From positions 15,206,531 through 15,270,530 of the forward strand of contig NC_091019.1 of NCBI RefSeq assembly GCF_041296385.1: a stretch of DNA of 64,000 bases, written 5' to 3'. This document shows positions 11,701 to 23,700 of the stretch, piece by piece; within the stretch, counting starts at the first letter, position 1, and every line of letters begins with the position of its first letter. Source of the DNA: Aphelocoma coerulescens (Eukaryota; Chordata; Aves; Passeriformes; Corvidae). The translations under genes were made by a program, and so were the position numbers. The notes beneath the pieces were generated by a model. That model saw only the letters and a program-made list of their open reading frames with translations, had not been told where the DNA came from and made no database searches.

Positions 11701-14700
11701 TAACCCAGGTCTTGCTCTCACTGAAAACACCTTATGCCTCAGCTGTAATCTCCTTAAATGCTGTGAATATTTTCTGTAACAGTGGGAATAATGAACCATG
11801 CTACAGCTTTCTGTCCTCAGTTCTCAACTGACACAGTATGTAGTGGAAGCTGAATTTCTTATATTAAATAGCCTGTACTACAACACATATATTGTACTAA
11901 ACTCATGGGTTTTAAGTTTGTCTTTAGATATAAAACCAAAAGCTTAAGCCAAAAGCTTTAAAAGCTTTTAACTTCCTGGATGTTTCTGTAAATTCAGGTC
12001 TTGATTTTGAGTAGATCACTTTTTTAAGAGATGATTTTCTGTTCAAGATGGTTGGAAAACTGGAATTTCTTTGTGTTTCAAAAACCTGAAGCTCTAAATC
12101 AGTTGCTGATTATCAACTGTCTGAAAAAGTGTATACAAAATGTTAATTTTATTGATGGCACTCATTCATCGTCATGCTACTTTGTTTAGTCAGAGGTCTG
12201 CTAAGTTCAGGAGTTTGAGACGATGATGGATATTGGATCTCACTTAAACCTGGACTATATAAATTTTGGTTCCGGTTTTCAAATGGTAAAAATTCAAAGA
12301 CTGTGATCTGATTTTAAGTGTACTTTTCATTTAAGTCATATTTAGGGATTAATTGGTCAAACCTCTATATATTACTAGCAGGATGAGTTTCCTACTGGGA
12401 GAGAGGAGTTTCACATAACTTGAAATGAACAGCTGCCTAATTTAAAGACAGGATATATTTTAAAGAACACTGAGGATGCAGTATGGTTGCGACAGAAATT
12501 GTTCTCCTTTTGCACTTTCAGTCTTCTCTCTTAGCACTGCTGAGCTGGAGTGTTTATTCTTTTTTTGCCTTCTCTCAGGAGGAGAGAAAAATGAAGGTTG
12601 CATCAAATAAGAGTTGTCTTATTGTGTATAAGGGTGGCGTGTTGAGCACAGTTATTTATTGGTCTTCATTTCACCCCGTGAGTGGCTGTTACAGATTTAT
12701 AAAATCCACTGATACACTTTAAAGAAGTTAAGTGCCTTAGCTTTTATATATCAATAAATTTTCCACAGCTGCAGATGCTCAGAAGCACGTCTTGTGAAAT
12801 CTTCGCATTTTAGTTAAAAAAAAAATAAAAAGGACAGTAAAAAAATCCAAAGAAACTTGTCGACTTCATAGCCAAGTTCTCCTCCAAATACTTCCAGCTG
12901 CAGCTAGAGGGATGAGTCATGCTGAAAGCTGAGGCGCTTTTAGAAAAGCCTTTCACTTGGTTCACATGATTTTTTTTTTTTTCTAATTTTACATTCCTGT
13001 CTGTTTTTCTTTCCTTAAAAAAAAAAAAAAAAAAAAACACAAAACAAAAAAAAAAACCCAACAACCCCGAAACCCCAAACGTGAAGGCGAGTCACCCAAG
13101 GAAAACCCGTACGAGGATGTGGAGCTGAAAGGCCGTCACGCGGGGCGAAAATCCCACCAGCTGTCGGAGAATTCCCTAGATTCCCTGCACAGGATGTGGA
13201 CGCCGCAGAACAGGAAATACCCGGCACCTCCGCAGGTACGGGCGGCGGGCGGGGCGCGGCCGAGGGCGCTGCCGGCCCGGCGGGGCAGGGCGGCCGGGGC
13301 GGCGGGCACGGCAGGCGGCGGCGGGCCGGTCCCTCAGCCCGAGCGGCGAGCGCGCCCGGCGCCGGGGGCTGCGCGGACAGCGCTGCGCACCCCGGGCCTG
13401 ACAGTGCAGAGCCCTTCCGCTGCTGCTCGTCCCGTTCCGTCTGCACCTGAGTTAACTCTCTGTGTGGCTGCACCTCCTAGGGAGTTGCCTGTGCCTCTTC
13501 TGCCAGGCAGGGACAGGAGGGGAGAAGTCGGCTGCTGGTTTTGTCCCTGTGTTGTTACGCGAGGCCTGGTGTGACTCTGCTCGTGGGAAATTTGTAGTGT
13601 GGCATGTTTTACTGTAAAATAGAGAGTGCCAGGTAAAAGCCCTGAAAAAATACATGAATAATAAAATAGTGAGGAAAACCCGAGTCTCTGCAAGTAACAG
13701 GGCTGTATAAATTGTGTTTATAGCATAAGAAAGATGAGGAACTCTGCAGACCTTTCCTTTTGTGGTGAATTTTCCAAAGCAAGCCTGGATTTTTTTGTGA
13801 ACACCATGAAATGCCAGGTTGCCTTGTTGTTTATGGGATCACTGTGTTCATAAGGAAAAAATATAAATCTCATCACATACTTAATTTTGAGATTCCAAGT
13901 ATCCTTTATAGGAACTTCATTGTGCACTGAATCAACAAGCAAATTTGCAGTTGAACAAAAAGTCACAACAATTTACATTTTTGTCTTGTAAAGAGACCTA
14001 GAAAGAAAACTGAATGCATTTTCTTTTCACTTACTTTGTGTGCATGCAAGCGTCACAGTCCAAGAGACAAAAGAAGCATCACCGGGATTCTTAGGTGCTC
14101 CTAGCACATCCTTTGTAAAACAGAGGGGTGACTTCAGCAAAGCTGCTGGAAAAGGAACAAGTGGAAAGTAGTAATCAAGCAAAGAAGAAACAGGCACTGC
14201 AGTTATGAGGATAACGTCATACTGGGACGTGGTGCATAACAATTATTTCTGGCAGTGTGTGTGATAACAGGAGTTGTGTAGCATTGAGAGGATCCCTGAA
14301 GGTGTGTCATTAGACTGGGAACCATACAGGTGTGTAGGAAGATACTGGCCAGTGTTCTCTGTTTAACACAGGGTTACCAAAGAATTTACAGACTTAAGTG
14401 GCTTCTGTAAAGTTGTTCAGTAAGTAAGAACTCCCTGGTGCCTTTGTAACAGGTCTGTCTTTATTCTGGTTGCTTCTTTTTGAAATGCTGCTGGGAGTGC
14501 CTTTCCAGGAGTCAGTCCTGCCATAATTGCACTGTCATTGTGCTGATATTTAAAGTGAAGAGACGCGAAGAGTGGGTCAGTTTTGGGCCTGGGTAATTCT
14601 CCAATGACCAGAAATAGAAAAGTCTGAATTTCCTGAAGAATGGTAGCTTTGGCAACAATTTATCACCCAGTTTTTCCATCATAGCAACACAGCTGGGTTA

Positions 14701-17700
14701 GCAACATGACTTTTCAGTCATGGATGATGATAAACAAGATGGAAGAGATCAGAAGGTCAGCAAGCTTCCAACAATCATCTCGACAAAGAATTCCTTTCAA
14801 TAAAGTATAGACTGCCACCAGTTTTCCTGGTGTGCTTACCTGTGGTATGCAGAGACCTCAGAAACACTGGTGGTGTGGTCATTTTGAATCCCAGTGTCTT
14901 TTCTTTTCCCATTGATTATTTTCAGTTTTTGAAGTCCTCAGGTATGAAAGGAATGTTTTATGATGATGTTGTATTTGTGATGCAGCTCCTCTCCACAGAA
15001 ACACCTGTGCTTAATCCCAGGTAGGATGGCACTGCAATCAGTCAGCCAATAAATGGGAGGGACATTTATTGCTGCAGGCTTATAGCTTGTAATAGAGCTG
15101 ATAAAATATTCATAAATGTCAACTGATAGATGTTTAATCTGGCATAATAGTACTTTTTCCTGGACTTGCTGGTGAAGCTTCTTAACAGTGTTTGTGTTTG
15201 GGAGGAGAATGCAGAGACCTGGAGCTGGGCATAGCTGCTCCAAGGACTGCTCTGAAAGACCCCCAGTTTTTTAAAGATAAATGTTACTTGGTGCTTAATC
15301 CTTCAGAGAGATTTTCCCTGTGTGTTGTAATGATAACAGTTTTGTGGTTTAAAGGGAATTCTTTGGGAATGCAGGACAGAGTTGTAACCGCACCTCTGCA
15401 CACTGGCAGGTCTTAAAACTTCTTAACACCATGAAAACAGAACAAGCTTGATTTTTCTACTTTTTTTTTTTCTTGGATAAAATAGCATGAATTAGCTGTT
15501 TTAGTTATTACTATTACATTGAATTAATATTACACTGAATTGTGTAATTGCTCTTGATTTTCACTCCTGCAAGTGAAAGGGATGGACCAAGCTCATTGGT
15601 CAAGTGCTGTGCTGTCAGCCAAGCCCTCAAGTTAGATTTAAGGGCTCATAGAGTTGATGGGATGTGGATGCGTGGAAATGCAGCAGAGTCAGAAGTGGTG
15701 TTGTTTTCTTTGAACTTTAAAGTCTTCAACGTTGACTCCTGTCCCTTCACCGTGACCTCAGACCCTCTCTTGACACCCATCCTGCAGAGCAGTGGCTCAC
15801 CTGGCATGACTTCCCTGTGCAGCCACCACTCTGTCACAAGAGCTGCCTCTGCCCCAGGTGTTGCTGAGAGGGGAAGAGCTCAAGCTGTTCTTGTCCCTGC
15901 AGCTGCCCTCGAAGGCCAGCAGCCACTCCCTGCGCGTCGGGAACTGGTCAGAGAGGAAGAGCCACCGCCTGCCGCGGCTGCCCAAGCGGCACAGCCACGA
16001 TGACATGCTGCTGCTGGCTCAGCTGGGCATCCCCTCATCCCCCTCCAGCCTCAATGAGGACAGCCTGAGCACTGCCAGCGAGCTGCTGTCCACACGGCGC
16101 GCCAGGAGGATCCCAAAGGTACTGGTGGTGTCATCAGGCTTGTGCTGAGGAGAGGTCACCTGTCTGCGAGAGCCTGTGAATTTCTAGCCAGCCTTTAGTC
16201 ATCACTGAAAGCTTTTTTTGTACCCTAAAGGAACATTTAGATCAGAATCCCTTCCCTAAAAGTAATAACTTCCAAGTCATCCAAGAGGAGCAAAGATCTG
16301 TTGGCCGCCTTTGCACAGAATTGATTTTAAGGCAGTTCTGTTTTCCACACTTCTTTAAGCTCTGTGGACCAGGGCGTTGCTGTGTATATAACTTTAAGAT
16401 TTTGAATGGGTGATGGCCCAGCAATTATTATTTATACCATGTAGCAACATCTGAAGTGGTTTATTTCCCCATCATTTGTTTCCAGGAAAATAACTGATTG
16501 GCCTAATAAGTTTGTGTTCATTTACTCACAACTTACCCCATCCTGATAACCGTGCTGTCTTGATGGATTTGAAGTAAAACTTAATTTTTCATTTTTCAAG
16601 GAGCTTTTAGATTCAAAACGGAATGTGGAGAAAACCCCCAAGCCACAGGACAACAACCAAAAAAACCAACAATACAATAGCAACAGAGAGGGGGAGAACT
16701 GCCAATATGCTTCATTTTGGCTTGAGAACAAAGTTGATTTTTACTGTGTATTCAACTTTTTCCTGTTCTTATTAGTGAGCATATTTTAAAGTACATGGCT
16801 ATAAATACTGTGAGTAGAGTGAGATTTTTACATTTCTGTCAATTGGTTGGAAATTCTGTTTAAGGATGAAATTAATCCTATGTCCTTAATATTTACTGTA
16901 TTTTTACTTTCTTGGAATACATTGTTTCACTGCACAAATGGGCACACATCTCTGGAGGATGTTATAGGGTAACTTATGGAGTAGCTTACTACCTGATTTT
17001 GAGTAAAACTTGGAAAGTTTGGCTGTTAGTTTTGTACACAAATAATTTTTTTAAATGGAAGGGACAGATATTCTCCTGTGAAATTATGATTTCAGCATAT
17101 GAATATTCACAATTTTATTGCAAATCTGTGATAATTTCTGTTTTCTTATTATTTCATCTTTCAGGATCACATACTCCTGGAGAACAGAATTTTTAAAATT
17201 GAGATAGTGTTAGTTATTAGAGGGAAAACATAAAAAGGTTTTACTTCAGTCTGTGCTCTGTTACTGCCCTTCTGCTGTGTCTATAGCAAATTGCTTCATT
17301 TCACTCAGTTTATTTCTCTCTGCAAGCTGAGATGAAACACTTTTGCAAAATGTATTATAGTTCTATGAAGAAATCTGCTATGGAATGAAATATACTATTC
17401 CTGACTTATAAAACATCATGAAGATTAATTGCTATGTATTTGTGACTCTCCCAAAGTTATAGTACTTTGTTTAATAATGAATTCTTGGTAATCCCAGCGT
17501 CTTGTTGAAGACACGAAACACAAGTTACCTCATTAATATTTCTGATCATCTCAGATATTTTTGGGGCAGACAGTTATTATCTGCGTTAGCCCTCTTGAGG
17601 GAAGCCACAAAGATGATTACCAGGGCTTAAAATTCTGGCTAGTGGTGGTTAAATCCATAGAAGTCCACACGGGCCGGATCTTCAGCTGACACAATGTCAC

Positions 17701-20700
17701 TTCAAAGCAGCTGGGTCACCTGAAAAAGCTTTAAAAAGTCAGAGCCATCTCTTGTGCTAATTTGAACATGCTAAAATCTCAGTTCAGAGAGGAGCTAACA
17801 CACCTTACTCTTGTATTCAAATAAGAATGTGATCTTCAGGTCCATGAGAGTTTGGCAAAGTTGGATATGGCTAATGGATTATTCTTATTCAGAAAATGCA
17901 AGTGAAGAGAGAAGCAACAGCATAGAGGAATGAGGTGGTAGAGGATAACAGCTGCCTTTGAATCTTCAGGCTCATTGCTTTCATTGCAAGTGTCTACAGG
18001 ATTTTTCAAAGTGGGATTTAGGCTTCTGAGTTATTTAACTGTTTTGAAATATATCCATAGGGAAAGAAATGAGATTCAAAATAACTAATTGAAACAAATG
18101 GGATTTAAAAAAAAGAGATAGAAAATGCACTTTGAGATAGTAAAAGTTTTGGGGGTTCAGCTGATCTATCATCCGTATTTTGTTTGGATAGGTTAATTAA
18201 GTCTCCTGGAAGAAAAATGTTCAGTCTTACTGATTCCTCATTTTCTTATTTTTCAGCTTGTCCAAAGAATCAATTCCATCTACAGTGCAAAAAGAGGGAA
18301 AAAGCGCCTGAAGAAACTTTCTATGTCCAACATTGAGACGGCGTCCCTGCGAGGTATGGTACAAGTGACGTGGTTCAGTGAATCCATTTGAATGAACAGG
18401 ATTATCAACTCCCTTCTTTCCTCCACATCTACTCTGGACTTCACTTAGTTTAGAACTTTCTTCTGTGAATGATAACTTTCTCTTTGTAAGTTTTGTCCAA
18501 AATTCACAGTTTTGACCCTGGAGTTCTTGCATGCTTTTTCCCAGCACTCACACCGTGTAACTCACACTGTGCTTCATTCTGCTGCTGGAAAAACGGGCCA
18601 AAAAGGAAATTCAGGCCCTGTTTGTAGTAAGAGTACAATAGAGCTTTAATACAAGACCCTCTCAGTAATACATCTTGTCATGAGGTTACTTTTGCCTGTT
18701 AACTCTAACTCAGTTTGATGAATTCTGGTGATTGGGAATGTTGCCCAGGCAGACAAAGCTCATAAGGCTTTGTTTGACTTCTCAAGTGCTGCATAACTTA
18801 AAAAAAAAAAAAAAAATTAAAAAATTAAAACCTGAAAACAAGAAGTGAAAGGGTTAAGACCCATTTTCCAAATGGCACTTTTGCAGCTCAGCCTGGATGG
18901 GGATTCAGTGCAAACAGTTTGCTGTAATGGGGAATGAATTTTGCCCTTTCATCAAAATGAAGTTCTTACTCCCCAGCAATATTGAAACTGAATCCAAGGA
19001 AAACACAATCTAAGGAGTCATTCAAACTGTTTATTTCAAGATATTTTAAGACTGAGGAGAAGTGCATGTGTGGATCACAAGGCTCAGAGATGTGAGATAG
19101 GATTTTTCCCAGTCACAGCACAGTGAACTGAGTTTGTTTGCTCTGGTTTTGCATTAACTGATGCCTCTCTGTCCTCTGCAGATGAGAACAGCGAGAGTGA
19201 GAGTGACTCAGATGACAGGTTTAAAGGTAAGGGATCAGCCTTCGGTGACTTCTAGTCAGACCCTGTCACAGACATTATCGATGTGTGTACTCCTGCTACT
19301 GCATGTTGTTCCTGTCCATGGTCTGTATTCTCTATAGCTTCCTAACTCTGTTATTGCAGAGCTCACAAAGTTCCAACATGGGAGCATGAATGTGGAAAGC
19401 AAGGACAAAATGAGCTGTGAAGGTCTAACAAAGATTTGGCAACTGTGTCATATAATGAAGAACAGGAGCTTTGATGGATTGGCTTTGTCAGCCGCTTCAG
19501 AGATGCTGATCTATTCCAGACTGACTACTGGGTGCAGGCTTAGAGGGATGAGATTGGATAAAGATGCTCCTTTCTTATCCATATGCTGCTTTCTGTGCTT
19601 ACTGATCGCTGCTGTTGGAGGCAAGGATCTGGGTCTGGTCCAGCATTGTGGTTCTTAGACTCTTTTATAAGTCTGCAGTCTCCAAATTGTAGAAATTCCT
19701 TTATCAGCACCTGCACAAACTCTGCCTGAGCCAGGCCAGTATATTATTCTCTCCTTTTCCTAAGTCCTGATACAGAAAGAGACCTATAAAAAAGTTGAAG
19801 ACAGCAGCAACAGATTTCATTACTAAAAACCCATCATGTTGTTAGTAGGTGAGGGCTAAAAAATACAAGGGTGTGGAGCTGTTACAAGATAAGGGGCAAT
19901 CATTCATGTCTATCCACTGCAGATGTCACCTGCTTACTGTACATGCAGCAAGCCTTTCTGGAAAACCTTGTCTTAGGGAAACAGATTTGTGCCAGATAGA
20001 TGGTGGTAAGACCACCCAAAACTGGCAATGTGTGCAACATTGTACAGTGATGTGTGGCAAATGACTCCTTGCTCCTTTGTCTACCTGTACCAACGCAAAA
20101 GCACTTGCAGTTCTGTTTCTTTGTGTCAGCAAATAAAGGGGTTGCTTGCTCTCAAAGGCCATGAAAGAAGATAGACAGGGCCTGTCCCCTCTCTTATTAC
20201 TGGGAGGATATTCTGATCTCACTGAAAACTGGGAGGCTTTTCCCCCATTGTTGTGGAACAGGGATCTTCATTCTGATGTCCCTCTAACCAGCTGTTCCTG
20301 AGTGACTTTGTGTTTACATTGATGCTCTCAGGGTGTGTCATGTGTAGCATGACAGGACTCACTGGGTGCCCATCTGTTGGGGTGGGCTCTTTGGTTTCAC
20401 CTCTAGCAAACGTGAAGAGTGTGGGGCTGTCTCAAGGCAGGAGCAGGCAGGTTGATTCTGAGGTTTTGGCTTCCTTAGCTGTGCAGTCACACCAGACCCA
20501 AGTGCTTTATCAAAATAATTCTTAATTTTTCTGTTGAACCTGATGTATGAGGGCTGGACATCAAGGGCTTTCCCTTTATTTCTGTCAAATAATTGCTGCT
20601 GTGAATGAGTGCTTGTGACATCTTATTTCCTTGCCACGAGGGCCAGTCAGCCTTCTGGAAGCTGTGGGCAGTGGCAGTGAGTAGAGCCTTAAGGTTTGAG

Positions 20701-23700
20701 GTGTGCTGCTAACAGTTCTTTTGCCTTTGCCCAGAGATCCTGGTGTGAAGAGCTGGGGAAGAGCATGCAGGGAGCTGCTTTTACTGAGCTGTTTTGTTTT
20801 TCCTTCTAACCAGAACTGGTAATGATGTTAATGACCAGTCCTCCATAGATATCAAGCAACAAGTCTCTGGATCAAGGCACATCTTTGCCTTGATGAGTGA
20901 CCATGAATCTTAAGATTGTCCCCCAACAGAATTAGCGCTAACAAAGCAACCCACAGGAGGCAATTGGCACGTCTTTCCTTTCTTCCCTGTTCCCCTTCCT
21001 GGAGATTATTCCATGGCTTGCTTTACATGGTTTATAGCAAAAAGCTGTGCTGTGTAGGGACAGGGCACAGAACTGTTTTTCACCAGGATAAGCCAGGCCT
21101 CAGATGTGTCACCCTGGAGGCCCCAGTGCATTTGCACACCCACATAAGGGCTTATAATCCAGTCTTATGTGAAGAAAAGCCAGAACTTTGGCAGGGTAAC
21201 AGTTATGATCTGCAAATTATTTCAGTGACTGAGTGTTGCATCACTTCAGTACTTGGAGAAAGTTTTGATTTATGGGTGCAATTAGCAAGGGAGACTACAG
21301 AAGGTTTGCTAACTAGAAGGTTTTCTTTTGAAAGGAGAACATGCTTGGAATAATACTCTGGCAAATTGAAAGTCCTTTGTGAATGGCTGTGGTTTGCAAA
21401 AACACATTGCAGTCTCAGGTAATGATCTGTCTCTTTTTTTATTCCTTTTTTTTTAAATACAGCTCATACCCAGCGCCTTGTACACATCCAGTCAATGCTG
21501 AAGAGGGCTCCAAGTTATCGCACCCTGGAATTGGAGCTGATTGAGTGGCAGGAGCGGGAGTTATTTGAGTATTTTGTGGTAGTGTCCCTGAAGAAGAAGC
21601 CTTCTAAAAACACTTACCTCCCAGAAGTGACATACCAGTTTCCCAAGGTAAAAGAGAAATTCCTATGTACAGTTCATTCTAAGATCAGTAAAGGGAATAA
21701 ATGGAAAAATGATTTGAAATCCAATTTTTAAACAGAGCTTTCAGAATTGTTCCAAAGCAATCTGTTACAAAGCAAAGGGCATAGAGAAGGTAACTGAAAG
21801 CTTTCCCTGTTTTCAAATTTATCTTTTCCAGAGCTGGAGAATTTGGCCTGATGGTGGATGCTTTAAAGACTCTGTTTAAATTCAGTTTCTAAATATTTCA
21901 CTTTTAGCTCATTTTGGCTATATTAGGATTTGTTCCAAAACTCGCTGAAGGCAATGGAAAGACTTTTGCTGATCTCTGGCATTTCTCTTGTGCTCTTGTA
22001 GCAGAAAGATATTTGAGTTAGGGCTGTGTTTTAAGAAGTCATTGTGCAACAAGAGAGTTTCAGGCAATTAAAAGAAAAAGTAAAACCCCAGCAGCGATTA
22101 TTTCTTTTGTATGAGCACCTGTAAGCCTGTCCTGGAGTCATGCCTCACTCTGCCAAGCACAAATACAGGACAATCTGATGGGCCCTGGCTCTCAGAGCTC
22201 ATCAGTGACCCTGCCCCCGAGCAGAGCTGGGAAGGGACGCCCCAGGGACTGACTGAGCCTTGCTTTTCTGCCGGCAGCTGGAGAGACCAACCAAGCAGAT
22301 GCGGGAGGCGGAGGAGCGCCTCAAGGCTATCCCGCAGTTCTGCTTCCCCGATGCCAAGGACTGGCTCCCAGTGTCTGAGTACAACAGGTGAGTGCTCCAG
22401 AGCTCCTCTGCACGATGGAGTGATGCTGGAATGATGCTGGAGTGATGCTGGAATGATGCTGGAGTGATGCTGGAGCACGGCTGGAGCAGCCACTGCCTCG
22501 CCGATGCCCAATTAAGGAAGCAGCAGTTTGAGTCTTGGCTGCTTTGTGATCAAGCAGCTGTATTTAATTTTTCTTTCCTTTGAAGCTGTGTGTTCTTTTT
22601 CTTCCCTATTCTGCCTGCCTCAGGCCTGTGCGGCTGAGAGGAAGAGGCTTGAAGGTTCCTCTGAGTGCTGAACTCCAAAGCATAAATGGAAGTATTTAAA
22701 ATAAATCTTAAAAAGGATGGGGCCCTTCCCACCCCCTGCCCTAGTCATTCACCTCAGAGTGCTTGCCTCACATTGCAGGACACCCCTTCATTTGGCCCAA
22801 AACGTTGCTGTCTGAGAACTTTTTGGAGCTGTGCTCCATGCCAGCAGAGGAGCTCTCTCTTCCTTCCATTGGAGATGAATGGCTGCGGGAGAAGGGCAAG
22901 GGAAGGAGAACCAGGCTTGCATTTCCTTTTTCATTCAAAGTGACCTCAAAAAAAGGTGTAACTCTTTTTTCCCTGCATTGATATGTCAGAACTTGTTGAT
23001 CCAAAGGTGTAGAGTAACAGGATAGGCAGAAGGGACGGAATCATGGAATGATTTGGGTTGGAAGGGATCTTTAAAGGTCATCTAGTCCAACCTTTCTGCC
23101 ATGAGCAGGGACATCTTCAACTAGATCAGGTTAATCAGAGCCCTGTCCAGCTTGACCTTGAATGCTTCCAAAGATGGGGCATCTACCACGTTGCTGGAAA
23201 ACCTGTACTAGTGTTTTACCACCCTCATTGTAAAACATTTCTTCCTTTTATCTAGTCTAAATCTACCTGGTTTTAGTTTGAAACCATTACCCTTTTTCCT
23301 ATAACTACAGACCCTATTAAAAAGTCTGTTTCTATCTTTCTTAGAAGCCCCTTTTACATATTGAAAGGCCACAATAAGGTCTCCCCAGAGACAGCTGTAA
23401 TGATACAAACCCTGGCATTTCCACACAAGGCAGTATTTTATATAATTCCTTTTAATACTTGCAAAGTAGTCAGGAATGTTTCTGAGCCCGGGCACAAATT
23501 CACAGACCCATCCCTTTACCTGTGCTGTAATTACAACCTTAAACTGTTTTGCTGCTCTGTCACACATGGTATTTATCCTAGACAGAGACATAAAATGAGC
23601 TGGATTTTGGAAACCTGTGTTGTTTCTGGATTAGAAGATGATTTCTCTACTCTCAGAGAATATCTAAGGTTCTCCCTTTAAGAGAGCTCAGTTGAAAGAC

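Larger units (their letters stand above)
2784..13086 (+). other. DENND2B: DENND2B intron, 10.3 kb
   Basis: No coding exon is recognisable in either strand. The intron holds an old plus-strand CR1 piece near 3580-3790, a minus-strand CR1 piece near 4912-5385 and an A-run at about 10341-10353. Its 3' end is unusual: a T-rich tract at 12970-13016 is followed by an A-rich stretch up to the acceptor AG at 13085-13086. Confidence 0.8.

Noticed and set aside
11939..11971. Cluster of AAGCTT words suggesting a hairpin
   Set aside because: Low-complexity A/T-rich sequence with imperfect symmetry and no associated gene or element.
13015..13574. Open frames of about 150 codons on both strands around exon B
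   Set aside because: They come from the CpG island and the A/T runs. Only the DENND2B frame of 13087-13235 has splice sites and conservation.
22098..22511. 137-codon minus-strand frame with repeated His-His-Ser-Ser words
   Set aside because: It is an antisense shadow of exon 22278-22387, and the repeats come from the 11-bp minisatellite.
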